DNA from: Nitrosomonas sp.
GTDB lineage: Bacteria; Pseudomonadota; Gammaproteobacteria; Burkholderiales; Nitrosomonadaceae
Reading direction: 5' to 3'
DNA: 51,487 nucleotides
NCBI GenBank assembly: GCA_021604405.1
Contig: BQJA01000016.1
Span: forward strand, 1 to 51,487
Part shown: positions 39,950 through 47,993 of the stretch, piece after piece
Layout: the number at the start of each line of letters is the position of its first letter
How positions within the stretch are numbered: the first letter of the stretch is position 1
Translations under genes and position numbers: made by a program
Notes under the pieces: model-generated
Seen by the model: only the letters and a program-made list of their open reading frames with translations
What the model was told of the DNA's origin: nothing
Database searches by the model: none

Positions 39950-40567
39950 ATGACCCCAATCTACTGGAAGCAGGCAACCCAGGAGCTGGCAACAAATGAT
40001 AACGTTATGCGCCAACTTACCCAGCGCTTTGAAGGCGTCGCACTGGAGTCGCGGGGCGACGCCTTCAGCACGCTGGCACGCTCCATTGTCGGCCAGCAAA
40101 TTTCAGTAAAAGCGGCTGAAAAAGTATGGCAAAAAGTTGTCGCGGCAATCCCAGAGACCGCAGCTCACGCGATTCTCAGCAGCGATGAAGCCACCTTGCG
40201 CGCTTGCGGTTTATCATTCAGAAAAATAAGCTATTTACAGGATTTGTCCCGACACTTTATCGATGGCATGCTGAATGAAACTTCATGGAATGAAATGAGC
40301 GACGAATCCGTCATTGTTCAATTAACACGCGTCAAAGGGATTGGACGCTGGAGCGCGGAAATGTTCCTGATTTTTCACATGCTGCGCTCAGACATATTGC
40401 CACTGGATGATATTGGCTTACAGCGAGCAATCCGCATGCACTATAACGCCAACCAGCCAATGGACAAAAGCGCCATGCGCGCAATTGCCACTGCGTGGCA
40501 GCCTTGGCGCTCCGTAGCCACTTGGCATTTGTGGCGAAGCCTGGATCCACTACCTGTGGAATATTGA
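39950..40567 (+). CDS. DNA-3-methyladenine glycosylase II-like (HhH-GPD, AlkA family)
   Basis: A base-excision repair glycosylase that removes alkylated bases. The 205 residues correspond to the HhH-GPD core without the extra N-terminal domain of E. coli AlkA. Visible are DAFSTLARSIVGQQISVKAA, the helix-hairpin-helix LTRVKGIGRWSAEMF (126-138) and the catalytic aspartate region LPLDDIGLQRAI (Asp153/154; the active one is expected in this pair). The C-terminus AWQPWRSVATWHLWRSL is typical of AlkA. Within the coding sequence lies an unusual long hairpin (40021-40076). It is transcribed alone, divergent from mraZ. Confidence 0.92.
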   Translation: MTPIYWKQATQELATNDNVMRQLTQRFEGVALESRGDAFSTLARSIVGQQISVKAAEKVWQKVVAAIPETAAHAILSSDEATLRACGLSFRKISYLQDLSRHFIDGMLNETSWNEMSDESVIVQLTRVKGIGRWSAEMFLIFHMLRSDILPLDDIGLQRAIRMHYNANQPMDKSAMRAIATAWQPWRSVATWHLWRSLDPLPVEY

Positions 40568-40813
40568 AACACCTGCAGCCAATAAAACGAAACGAAGCAA
40601 AACAGCAAAATCATCATCCACCATTTATACCAATCCAAAATGCACCGAATGATACGCAAAATTGGCCTATACCCTGACAACAGGCCACACAACCAGACAA
40701 CTGCATCATGCAGCAATGGATTCATTAACACCCACATCCACTACTCGATACACAAAAAAGAGAACAAATACTAAACAACTTTATTCTTTGCGTTCATCGC
40801 GAGTTGTTTTAGG

Positions 40814-40844
40814 TATGATGCAGAAGTTACCATGTCTCAAGGAG
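40814..40844 (+). promoter_or_regulatory. Putative -10 box and ribosome site of the DUF5995 gene
   Basis: TATGAT at 40814-40819 (five of six matches) lies 31 bases before the chosen ATG; a convincing -35 is not seen. An imperfect inverted repeat CTAAACAACT...AGTTGTTTTAG flanks the interval just upstream. AAGGAG at 40839-40844 is five bases before the ATG at 40850 and decides the start. The surrounding AGGTATGATGCAG also occurs upstream of the NnrS-like gene. Confidence 0.5.
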
Positions 40845-40849
40845 AAAGC

Positions 40850-41629
40850 ATGTCTGACACAAGTTTTCCTGCCTCAATTGCAATACCCGCAACCACGATA
40901 GATGATGTGATTCTACAACTAACCGCCATTGTTGAATGGTCCAAACAAAACAATTCGCGGATAGGATATTTTGCCGCGCTTTACCGCAAAGTCACAACAC
41001 AAGTCAAGACAGGCATTGAAGACAATTTCTTTGACGATGGGCCCCGTATGGAACGTCTGGATGTTATATTCGCCAATCGTTATATCCACGCATGTTATCA
41101 GCGTCAGACAGGGCAAACACCAACCCAGTCCTGGGTACGCGCATTCGATGAAACCGAACATTGGTGGCCAATCGTTCTGCAACACCTTTTAATGGGCATG
41201 AATGCACACATTAACCTGGACCTGGGTATCGCTGCAGCAGAAACAGTGCCACCCGAAGATTTACCCAGCTTAAAAGGTGACTTTGACAAAATTAATTTAG
41301 TCTTGGCAAGCCTGGTAGGTGATGTACAAAAAGAACTGGCAGAAATATGGCTACTGCAGGGATTATTAAATCGGTATCTGGGCAGCGTAGAAAAATCCAT
41401 TATCAATTTCAGCATGGCAAAAGCCCGCGATGCTGCTTGGTCATTTGCCGAAACACTGTCACCTCAGTCTGCAGAACAGCGTCGACAACAAATTGTTCAC
41501 AAAGACAAAATGGTCGCGTTATTCTCAAATGTCATTTCCCGACCCGGTTTCCAAATCTCACTAATCACCAAGATTATTCGCTTGGGAGAGCGCGGCAACA
41601 CACGCCAGATTATCGAAGTATTGACATGA
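40850..41629 (+). CDS. DUF5995 family protein, function unknown
   Basis: The 259-residue protein matches my recollection of the DUF5995 family: TIDDVILQLTAIVEWSKQNN at the N-terminus, then GIEDNFFDDGPRMERLDVIF, ANRYIHACYQ, HLLMGMNAHINLDLGIAAAE and a mostly helical C-terminus. The HINLDLG segment with nearby acidic and histidine residues could bind a metal, but this is speculative. It has no signal peptide or membrane helix, so it is likely cytosolic. I chose ATG 40850 because of its AAGGAG site; an in-frame ATG at 40832 lacks one. It stands alone between a DNA glycosylase and a convergent monoheme protein gene. Confidence 0.75.
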   Translation: MSDTSFPASIAIPATTIDDVILQLTAIVEWSKQNNSRIGYFAALYRKVTTQVKTGIEDNFFDDGPRMERLDVIFANRYIHACYQRQTGQTPTQSWVRAFDETEHWWPIVLQHLLMGMNAHINLDLGIAAAETVPPEDLPSLKGDFDKINLVLASLVGDVQKELAEIWLLQGLLNRYLGSVEKSIINFSMAKARDAAWSFAETLSPQSAEQRRQQIVHKDKMVALFSNVISRPGFQISLITKIIRLGERGNTRQIIEVLT

Positions 41630-41740
41630 ATCTGTTAACCGGAAAATCAACGCACAAAAACAACGTATCTGAATTGCATCGCAGTTGATGACATGTTGAA
41701 GGTGTAATCAGCGCAATAAACACCCGTCCTGGAACCTAAA

Positions 41741-41768
41741 CAGGCCTTTCCGGTTCAGGGAAGGCCTG
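41741..41768. terminator. Hairpin between convergent DUF5995 and monoheme genes
   Basis: An 11-base-pair stem, CAGGCCTTTCC paired with GGGAAGGCCTG (one T-G pair), encloses loop GGTTCA. On minus it is followed by TTTAGG. It lies about 110 bases after the plus-strand stop and 52 after the minus-strand stop, so it probably serves the minus-strand gene and perhaps both. Confidence 0.6.
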
Positions 41769-41820
41769 TCAATCTCAGTAATTGACGGATTACAACATAT
41801 CGCGCCTTGCGTTGACTCGA

Positions 41821-43305
41821 TTACGGTTGTGCATTGGAAGGAATAGCCCAGGAGAAATCAGTTTTGGTTGCGCCATCAAAGTATATTGGGTCACCCAAAT
41901 CTATTGGCTTGTTATAAGTTGCCGGATAGCCGCCGGTTTCTGGCGTAGCAACGGTAGCTGCCGCATGACAGGTTACACAATTGGAACGTATACCATCAGG
42001 TATTCCGGAACTTGTTTCCAGATAGGGATTAAAACATACATTCATATCGCCTTGATTATCTGGGTATGTTGTCTGCGCGTAAGCGGTACACATATTGTAG
42101 TTGGTCCACGGCTCGACAATGTTATCCGTCCGGCCCGCACCACTTCCCGGGTAAGCATCCGGCGTTTCCTGACCACCTTGCCACCAAAAGGTTTGCCAGG
42201 TCCAGTCCACAATTTCTTTAGTGTTGACATGCATCGCCAGAAAAACCATATAATCGCCTGCTTCTGCCGGTTTCTCAGGACCTTGTGCTTCATTGAATGC
42301 AACAGCTTCAGATGCAGAAAGCTTAAAGTTGTACAACAGATTAATACCGCCGTATTGCGCGTTTTCGACATCGATACAACCTTTAGCTTCAGTAAAATCA
42401 GCACTGGCAAATTGCTCTTCAGTCGCTGGCTGTAAACCACTGGTAGTATTGTGAGGATCAACCAAAACGCAGTGCGTCCATGTAGACGGATCCGGGTGGC
42501 AGGTTGTTGCAGGTTGACCAGGTTCAGGATGGCGCAGCTCATCGACCGAAACATCAGCACAATTACTGTCTGTACTGCTGTTCGGACCCTGCCAGAATGG
42601 TATTGCGGTCAAACCTTCTGCTCTTACCCACATCATCACTGGCTTGAGTTCCAACGCTGTGTTGGACGCATCGGTTACCTTACGATCGATAATTGCTGTA
42701 TCACCCCAGGTTTCATTCAGCGCCGTCAAGCTGCTGCTGCTGGTATAGAAATATTCATCCCCGTGCGCTTCGGGTGCTGAATGACCATCCCATAAATATT
42801 GCACCATTGATGGGTCGTATTTATTAAATCCCACAATGCCCGACTCGACTTCATTCACTTCCTCGGCATCCTCGGCCCCGGTTATATGAAAAAACTGGCT
42901 GGGGTCTTTGAATTCCCGCCCTGGATTTTCGTTGCTAATGTCCACGTCATGTACGCTGATTTCAATCGGCGGATTTGTGAAAACCTGTTCTGTTGAAAGC
43001 CAGGTTTCCCAGACTGGCAACGGTTGGTTTTGATAAACAGACGCCGAATCAGCGGTTAAGCCAGCCCATATATTCCAAGCATGTTCGCGCATCGCGGCAA
43101 CATCATTTGCATCGACCAGTTCCTGGAGTGCCGCGCGTTCAGCAGGAAAATCAAAACCGGGCCCAATAGGCTGCGGAACAATTGCCTGTTGTTCCTCATA
43201 CGGCGCGTCAGTCGACGCTTGTGCGGTAACGTGCAACGGATTTCCCTGGTACCCGACTAAAACAACGGTGCATACACCGAGTATCAGTGTGTGTTTTCGT
43301 TTCAT
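41821..43305 (-). CDS. Large exported protein with a single c-type heme motif, function unknown
   Basis: The 494-residue protein starts at ATG 43305 (MKRKHTLILGVCTVVLVGYQ), after a GGGGGG stretch. It has a signal peptide with likely cleavage after TAQA. The mature protein is rich in Trp and acidic residues, with motifs such as FNKYDPSMVQYLWDGH, ELKPVMMWVRAEGLTAIPFW and DYMVFLAMHVNTKEIVDWTW. One heme-binding CVTCH (Cys443-His447) lies near the C-terminus; other cysteines may form disulfides. It resembles a scattered family of large periplasmic monoheme proteins that I cannot name with confidence. Heme attachment implies electron transfer or heme-based catalysis in the periplasm. The upstream region has iterated repeats. 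Confidence 0.8.
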   Translation of the reverse strand: MKRKHTLILGVCTVVLVGYQGNPLHVTAQASTDAPYEEQQAIVPQPIGPGFDFPAERAALQELVDANDVAAMREHAWNIWAGLTADSASVYQNQPLPVWETWLSTEQVFTNPPIEISVHDVDISNENPGREFKDPSQFFHITGAEDAEEVNEVESGIVGFNKYDPSMVQYLWDGHSAPEAHGDEYFYTSSSSLTALNETWGDTAIIDRKVTDASNTALELKPVMMWVRAEGLTAIPFWQGPNSSTDSNCADVSVDELRHPEPGQPATTCHPDPSTWTHCVLVDPHNTTSGLQPATEEQFASADFTEAKGCIDVENAQYGGINLLYNFKLSASEAVAFNEAQGPEKPAEAGDYMVFLAMHVNTKEIVDWTWQTFWWQGGQETPDAYPGSGAGRTDNIVEPWTNYNMCTAYAQTTYPDNQGDMNVCFNPYLETSSGIPDGIRSNCVTCHAAATVATPETGGYPATYNKPIDLGDPIYFDGATKTDFSWAIPSNAQP

Positions 43306-43335
43306 GACATTTACCCCCCGTAACATATTAAGAAA

Positions 43336-43394
43336 GCACTGACAAGTGACAAGTGCACTAACAAGTGTATTGCAGACAAACCGCACTGACAAGT
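43336..43394 (-). repeat. Three copies of GCACTGACAAGT upstream of the monoheme gene
   Basis: GCACTGACAAGT occurs at 43336-43347 and 43383-43394, and GCACTAACAAGT (one change) at 43355-43366. An extra GACAAGT follows the first copy at 43348-43354. They lie 31-89 bases upstream of the ATG at 43305. Iterated sites of this kind are typical of binding sites for a dedicated regulator; none is recognised. Confidence 0.65.
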
Positions 43395-43563
43395 TACAAT
43401 TTTTTTGCAAACAAACTGAATGAATGCCATCCGTTCAATACATATAGACAAATAGACGACATGCCCATAAAAAGAAAAAAACGGTACAGTTTTTTACATC
43501 CATTTACCTGATACAATTATGCAAAACAACAACAGTCTCTGAGAATGAATGGAGAAACGCACG

Positions 43564-44430
43564 ATGGCCAAAAAAAGGCAGCCTTCCGAAAAGCAACAAA
43601 ACAAGTCGAGCGGAAGCGATTCCTTCAGCCCAGGACTGAATAAAATCAAACCCAGGAAAATACCCAAAAAGCTGTACAAAAAAGAACTGGCAAGGTTGCA
43701 GATCGAACTGGTCAAATTGCAGGAATGGATCAAATACAAGAAACTGAAGGTAACCATAATATTTGAGGGGCGTGACGCGGCAGGTAAAGGCGGCGCCATC
43801 AAACGTATAACCCAGAGCCTGAGTCCCCGTATATGTCGTGTGGTTGCGTTGCCGGCGCCTACCGAGAGAGAAAAAAGTCAATGGTACTTTCAGCGTTACA
43901 TACAACACTTGCCGGCAGCCGGGGAAATGGTGCTCATGGATCGGAGCTGGTATAACCGGGCTGGCGTAGAACATGTCATGGGTTTCTGTACAGACGAGGA
44001 ATACCGTGAATTCCTGCGCTCCTGCCCCGAATTTGAACGCATGTTGGTGCGGTCGGGGATACTGCTCATTAAATATTGGTTTTCAGTGAACGATGACGAA
44101 CAGGAACGTCGTTTTCAATCGCGTATTTTCCATCCTACCAAACACTGGAAGTTGAGTCCGATGGACTTGCAGGCACGCACCAAGTGGGTAGAATTTTCCA
44201 AAGCCAAGGACGAAATGTTTGTTCATACGGATATAAAACAAGCGCCGTGGCATGTCGTTAATGGCGATGATAAGAAACGCGCACGATTAAATGTTATCGC
44301 CCACCTGCTAAGCATCATTGACTACAAGGATCTGTCACCCGCGCCGATCGAATTACCGCCAAGACAAAAAGATCAGGGTTATATGCGGCCACCCATCAGT
44401 GACCAGAAATTTATTCCAGAATTATATTAA
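43564..44430 (+). CDS. ppk2: Polyphosphate kinase 2 family protein
   Basis: PPK2 enzymes transfer phosphate between polyphosphate and nucleotides, mostly making nucleoside triphosphates from polyphosphate. The 288 residues (from ATG 43564, preceded by GGAG; an ATG at 43549 is possible) show a basic N-terminus, the Walker A loop FEGRDAAGKGGAIKRI (68-82), the Walker B/lid region LMDRSWYNRAGVEHVMGF (124 on), FSVNDDEQERRFQSR and the C-terminal WHVVNGDDKKRARLN. The length suits a single-domain class. Energy storage in an ammonia oxidiser would fit, but this is inference. It is monocistronic, divergent from the monoheme gene. Confidence 0.94.
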   Translation: MAKKRQPSEKQQNKSSGSDSFSPGLNKIKPRKIPKKLYKKELARLQIELVKLQEWIKYKKLKVTIIFEGRDAAGKGGAIKRITQSLSPRICRVVALPAPTEREKSQWYFQRYIQHLPAAGEMVLMDRSWYNRAGVEHVMGFCTDEEYREFLRSCPEFERMLVRSGILLIKYWFSVNDDEQERRFQSRIFHPTKHWKLSPMDLQARTKWVEFSKAKDEMFVHTDIKQAPWHVVNGDDKKRARLNVIAHLLSIIDYKDLSPAPIELPPRQKDQGYMRPPISDQKFIPELY

Positions 44431-44550
44431 CACTGACAGTACCAGAACATCGCTGCGTATGCTTCACCCTGAAAAATCTGCAATTTCCTAATAAGGTATG
44501 ATGCAGGCTTTATAGCCCAGATAATCTAACCCTCAGACTTACAATATCAA

Positions 44551-45861
44551 TTGTTACAACTACCCAAAACAGAGAGCAAAGTCCACGCGCACCAATGGTT
44601 TTTTTTGGCCGCATGCATCTATGCCATATTGATCGTACCGTTAGCCATGCTGGCACGCCATGGCTATGGCCCAGCGGCATTGGCTTTGCCAGCGGGACAT
44701 GCGTTTGAAATGTTATCCGGCTTCGCACTGGCCTTAATCGCCGGTTATTTGCTGGGCCCTATGCCTAGGCGGCAACTGGCAATATTTGTGTTTTTCTGGC
44801 TGTTAGCGCGCATAATGGGTCTGATCGCTTCAAGCACATGGCTGGTATTAGCCGCTAACGCCATTTTCGCCATACTGCTCGCATGGCGGCTACTGCCACG
44901 CCTGTGGGTGGCGAAAAAATGGCGCAACCGTATACTGGTTCCATTGCTTGGTCTGATTTGCAGTTTGACCATTGTCACCGCTTTGCTGGATCAACTTGGC
45001 TATCACCAGTCATTTCGTTACCTTCTGGACGAAAGCGTTCTGTTATTTGCACTACTGATGCTTTATATGGGCGGACGCATGCTGGCACCCGCAGTGGCCG
45101 GTGAATTTTACCGTCAGGGCAGAGAACTTAAAGCAAGGGTCCAGCCACGTATCGAAGCTGGGCTGATCGTGACCATCATCACCGCTTACATTCTGACGCC
45201 AATCACGGCCCATACATCGGGTATTTTGTTAATTATCAGTGGGTTTCTAGCGGGCATCCGGCTGTTTCGCTGGCAACTATGGCGCTGCAAAGCGCGGCCT
45301 GATTTGATTTGTCTCGGGATAGGTTACAGCTGGCTGGCGCTGGGACTTATATTGCTGGGATCGGTGAAACTAAGCGGAAGCGCGCACTTGAGCACCGTTA
45401 TCCATGCAATTACCGTCGGCGCATTGGGTACACTTGCAAGCAATGTTATCGTGCGCGTAACGCTGCTGCACCGCAAGCAATATCCTTCGCATATAGCGCA
45501 AATTCTGATGATAACCGCGAGTATGACAGCCGCCGCTGTGTCGCGCATTGGCGCAGATTTTAGCGCACACCGAGAAATTTATCTGGCAGTTTCTGCCGCA
45601 GCCTGGAGCATCGGTTTTATGTTGGTGCTCGTCATTCTAATCGAAAGCTTAGTCGGCACACCACCTCGCAAAGTCGCTCCAAAAGCAAGACGGTCGAATA
45701 AAAAATCCAAAAAACGGCGCAACCCGGCGTCCGCTTCAACCATTCGGCCTGTACCTCATTGTCACACAGGCACTTCTCGTGCCACATCGGTCAATCAGCG
45801 ACTCAACACAAGCATTGATACGATGACAAAAACTCTGACGCATCGTGACCACAAAGGCTAG
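44551..45861 (+). CDS. NnrS-like polytopic membrane protein
   Basis: The 436-residue protein has about twelve hydrophobic helices and resembles NnrS proteins, haem/copper membrane proteins linked to nitric oxide stress. Family-like features are HQWFFLAACIYAILIVPLAM at the start, LPAGHAFEMLSGFALALIAG with the conserved His and Glu, and HLSTVIHAITVGALGTLAS with conserved histidines. The frame opens only after a stop at 44527, and the best start is TTG at 44551; no clear ribosome site is visible, so the start is uncertain. The C-terminus is a basic tail (RRSNKKSKKRR) not usual in the family. TATGAT at 44497-44502 may be its -10 box. Confidence 0.82.
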   Translation: MLQLPKTESKVHAHQWFFLAACIYAILIVPLAMLARHGYGPAALALPAGHAFEMLSGFALALIAGYLLGPMPRRQLAIFVFFWLLARIMGLIASSTWLVLAANAIFAILLAWRLLPRLWVAKKWRNRILVPLLGLICSLTIVTALLDQLGYHQSFRYLLDESVLLFALLMLYMGGRMLAPAVAGEFYRQGRELKARVQPRIEAGLIVTIITAYILTPITAHTSGILLIISGFLAGIRLFRWQLWRCKARPDLICLGIGYSWLALGLILLGSVKLSGSAHLSTVIHAITVGALGTLASNVIVRVTLLHRKQYPSHIAQILMITASMTAAAVSRIGADFSAHREIYLAVSAAAWSIGFMLVLVILIESLVGTPPRKVAPKARRSNKKSKKRRNPASASTIRPVPHCHTGTSRATSVNQRLNTSIDTMTKTLTHRDHKG

Positions 45862-45906
45862 CAGGCCAGGCATTCTAAACGTATTTGAAAGGGACGTTAC
45901 CTTTAT

Positions 45907-46299
45907 TTATTGCGGTTCTTCGTCCAACTGGAACAGTTCTACAGCGATCGAATTAACTTTTTCCTGTAATTGTGTATCGCCCTGAATAGTCTGACCCATG
46001 GCATTGTACTCATCTGCAGTTAATCCGTTACTCTGAAGTACCTGCTCCATCTGCTGATTGGCAGCCACAACCAGTTCCTGTTTCTGTTCTTCCGATTCCA
46101 TGTTGGGCATTTGAGAGGCGATCTGTTGCTGCACCTGATAAATTCCGACATTTGCGGTGATGAAAGACTTAAGTTCATCATTGGTGTAATCCGCTTTGTC
46201 ATCGACCGCGCTTTGCTGATCTTGAGCCATAGCCGGCATCACGCAAAATACGCTTAATAAGCCAATGATAATAATACTTTTAATCCAAATGTTCTGCAT
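45907..46299 (-). CDS. Exported DUF4168 domain protein
   Basis: A 130-residue protein with a signal peptide (SIIIIGLLSVFCVMPAMA, cleavage likely before QDQQS) and one DUF4168 domain: YTNDELKSFITANVGIYQVQ, then a Gln/Glu-rich helical segment and the conserved LTADEYNAMGQTIQGDTQLQ. The ribosome site AAGGAG lies upstream of the ATG at 46299. A leader hairpin (GAGGCA...TGCCTC, 46328-46347) precedes it. The family is of unknown function and periplasmic. Confidence 0.85.
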   Translation of the reverse strand: MQNIWIKSIIIIGLLSVFCVMPAMAQDQQSAVDDKADYTNDELKSFITANVGIYQVQQQIASQMPNMESEEQKQELVVAANQQMEQVLQSNGLTADEYNAMGQTIQGDTQLQEKVNSIAVELFQLDEEPQ

Positions 46300-47049
46300 G
46301 AGAGAGCTCCTTTTATAATTTCTGAACGAGGCAGCTTTTCTTGCCTCAGACTTACCCTAACAGATATTTTCACAGTATTCAAATTTGTCTAATTACACAA
46401 AAATCGTCTTCGTTTCCCTTCACCATAACGTGAACCGTTGCGTCGCTCTGTTTTGTAATGGGCTTTCCAGCATCCGCTTCTGTTGGATTTTTGCAACAGT
46501 GTAAGTCTTTAAACTTAACGGCATATCAAGCGATTGCACTGTACCAGCAAGAAGTAACATTAAATCTAAATAAGCAAAAGAAAATGCCAAATTGAACTGC
46601 TAATATACAGACAATCTCGTATTATTCACACCCGCAACACAAAACAAGCGTTATCTATCGATACACATCGCGTAGTAATGACCTGCGACCAAGAAACAAA
46701 GCATAATTTTTTTGTTTTTCTGTAGGGAATGGGGTAACGGCTTCATCGATTAATATATCCCTGCCTTCAGGTCACCTATTACTCCTCCATGCCCTTCTCT
46801 ATAGCTCGTTTACGATATGGGTTGTTCAAAATAGATGGCGCGGCCGGGTCAAACTTACAACCCCGAACAATTTAGTGAAGGCGGCCCGAAGGGTACAGAC
46901 TATGAATGCTTGCTTCAATTTTGTTGTTTATCTTGCGGAAGATGGTAGCCAAATACCGCCTGTTTATTCAGCTTCTCCTTGCCTGCACTCCGCGCGCAGG
47001 CAAACGAAACGGAAACTTTATTGACTACAATCTGCTGCGCTCATAATTA
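46300..47049. other. About 750 bases without a recognisable gene
   Basis: Apart from the DUF4168 leader hairpin at 46328-46347, no feature could be assigned. A short reading from about 46900 (MNACFNFVVYLAEDGSQIPP) has no ribosome site and no recognised homology. A perfect 8-base-pair hairpin TTGCCTGC/GCAGGCAA lies at 46979-47003. The stretch borders a decayed toxin-antitoxin locus and may be the worn remains of accessory genes. Confidence 0.5.
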
Positions 47050-47461
47050 TCAATCTTGTTTTACTGGACCAAGGACCTCGATATGAACCAGCACTTCCTC
47101 TGTTACTGCAATCAGCTCATTTAATAGCTGAGGTGTGATTTCCAGATGACCTTCATAGGCAGCCAAATTTATCTGCTTGTGACTTTTATCCAACACGCGC
47201 TATTTCGCGGCTTCCAGCCCCACCGTGTGTTGCAAACACTGAATTACCAGATAGCGGTTTTCGGAACGCTAACCATGCCAGCGCATAGCAGCAAAGGCTA
47301 ACGCATGCGCCGCACCGTATGCCAACGAGAACCGGCTATCTTCCGACAGGCCTTCAATCCGGGCATTCCGCAACCGACGTTTTGCTGAATTGAGCATGCC
47401 TTCAAACTCATTCTGGTCGCGCGGTTCGGCTTAATTGCTTAATACTGACTAAATTATCCAA
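47050..47461 (-). pseudogene. HEPN-domain protein of an MNT-HEPN (HepT/MntA-type) toxin-antitoxin pair, inactivated
   Basis: Reading from TTG 47461, which overlaps the nucleotidyltransferase stop, gives LDNLVSIKQL, then a frameshift near 47430, then EPRDQNEFEGMLNSAKRRLR, RIEGLSEDSRFSLAYGAAHA and LAFAAMRWHG. An in-frame TAG (47271-47269) stands where relatives have Tyr, before RSENRYLVIQCLQHTVGLEA. A second TAG (47202-47200) stands where relatives have Trp, before RVLDKSHKQINLAAYEGHLE, ITPQLLNELIAVTEEVLVHI and EVLGPVKQD. RVLDKSH fits the HEPN RX4-6H ribonuclease motif. Three separate lesions make loss of function nearly certain. Confidence 0.85.
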
Positions 47462-47771
47462 ACGCGCCAATGTCATCCTCGTTTTTTTTCAACCATATTT
47501 TTGGCTGCTCCATCAATCTGCTTAAAAATGCATGGTTATTTGACAGCTTACCTTTGACTTGATGCATCGTATAAATCGATGGATTGATCGGTCTACCAAG
47601 AGATTGTTCGGCATCGGCTAACACAGCCATCAAATTTGCATACGCCAAGGAATCGGTTATCATCAATAAATCAACGTCACTATTGGCGGCATCCTCCCCT
47701 TTGGCGCTGGAGCCGTAAATAAAGGCTTCGTCGATATACTCATACACCGGCGCCAGTGCGGCACAAATCAC
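47454..47771 (-). CDS. Nucleotidyltransferase domain protein (MNT antitoxin type), N-terminally truncated
   Basis: The 105 residues carry the minimal nucleotidyltransferase signature GSx10DxD: GSSAKGEDAANSDVDLLMI (G20, S21, D32, D34). The C-terminus LGRPINPSIY...FLSRLMEQPKIWLKK fits the family that normally carries an N-terminal winged-helix domain of about 90 residues. Here only KQLLVRKTFGIADV, the end of that linker, is readable upstream, and no usable start precedes it except GTG at 47771. The gene is probably truncated by the event that brought the neighbouring transposase fragment. In MNT-HEPN pairs this protein inactivates the HEPN toxin by adding AMP. Confidence 0.78.
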   Translation of the reverse strand: MICAALAPVYEYIDEAFIYGSSAKGEDAANSDVDLLMITDSLAYANLMAVLADAEQSLGRPINPSIYTMHQVKGKLSNNHAFLSRLMEQPKIWLKKNEDDIGAFG

Positions 47772-47993
47772 ATCCGCAATACCAAACGTCTTTCTGACAA
47801 GTAACTGCTTTCTCCTTAAAAAATAATCAAGAAAACACTGGACAAGTTTTTGGGCGAGAAAAATTCAATTCCGTGTCCTGCTGACCAAATCCTCCCCGAT
47901 AATCGCGCTGGGTTGGGCGATATACTGCTTTCTTTTAGTGTGATTTTGTTGTTTCTTTTGGGAAAGTCCGTTTTATTCACGTTAGTCGGCTTA

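Noticed and set aside
43336-43394. The three 12-base repeats as a CRISPR array
   Set aside because: Units are too short, spacers are 7 and 16 bases, and no cas genes are present. An operator is more likely.
43306-43410. N-terminal extension of the monoheme protein back to 43410
   Set aside because: The extension is a translation of the upstream repeats and would put the signal peptide inside the protein.
46899-47023. Small plus-strand reading frame MNACFNFVVYLAEDGSQIPP...
   Set aside because: No ribosome site, no recognised homology and next to decayed sequence; not enough for a gene call.
47200-47271. TAG codons in the HEPN gene as programmed amber recoding (for example pyrrolysine or suppression)
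   Set aside because: They replace ordinary conserved Tyr and Trp by single-base changes, and the same gene also has a frameshift. Decay explains all of it.
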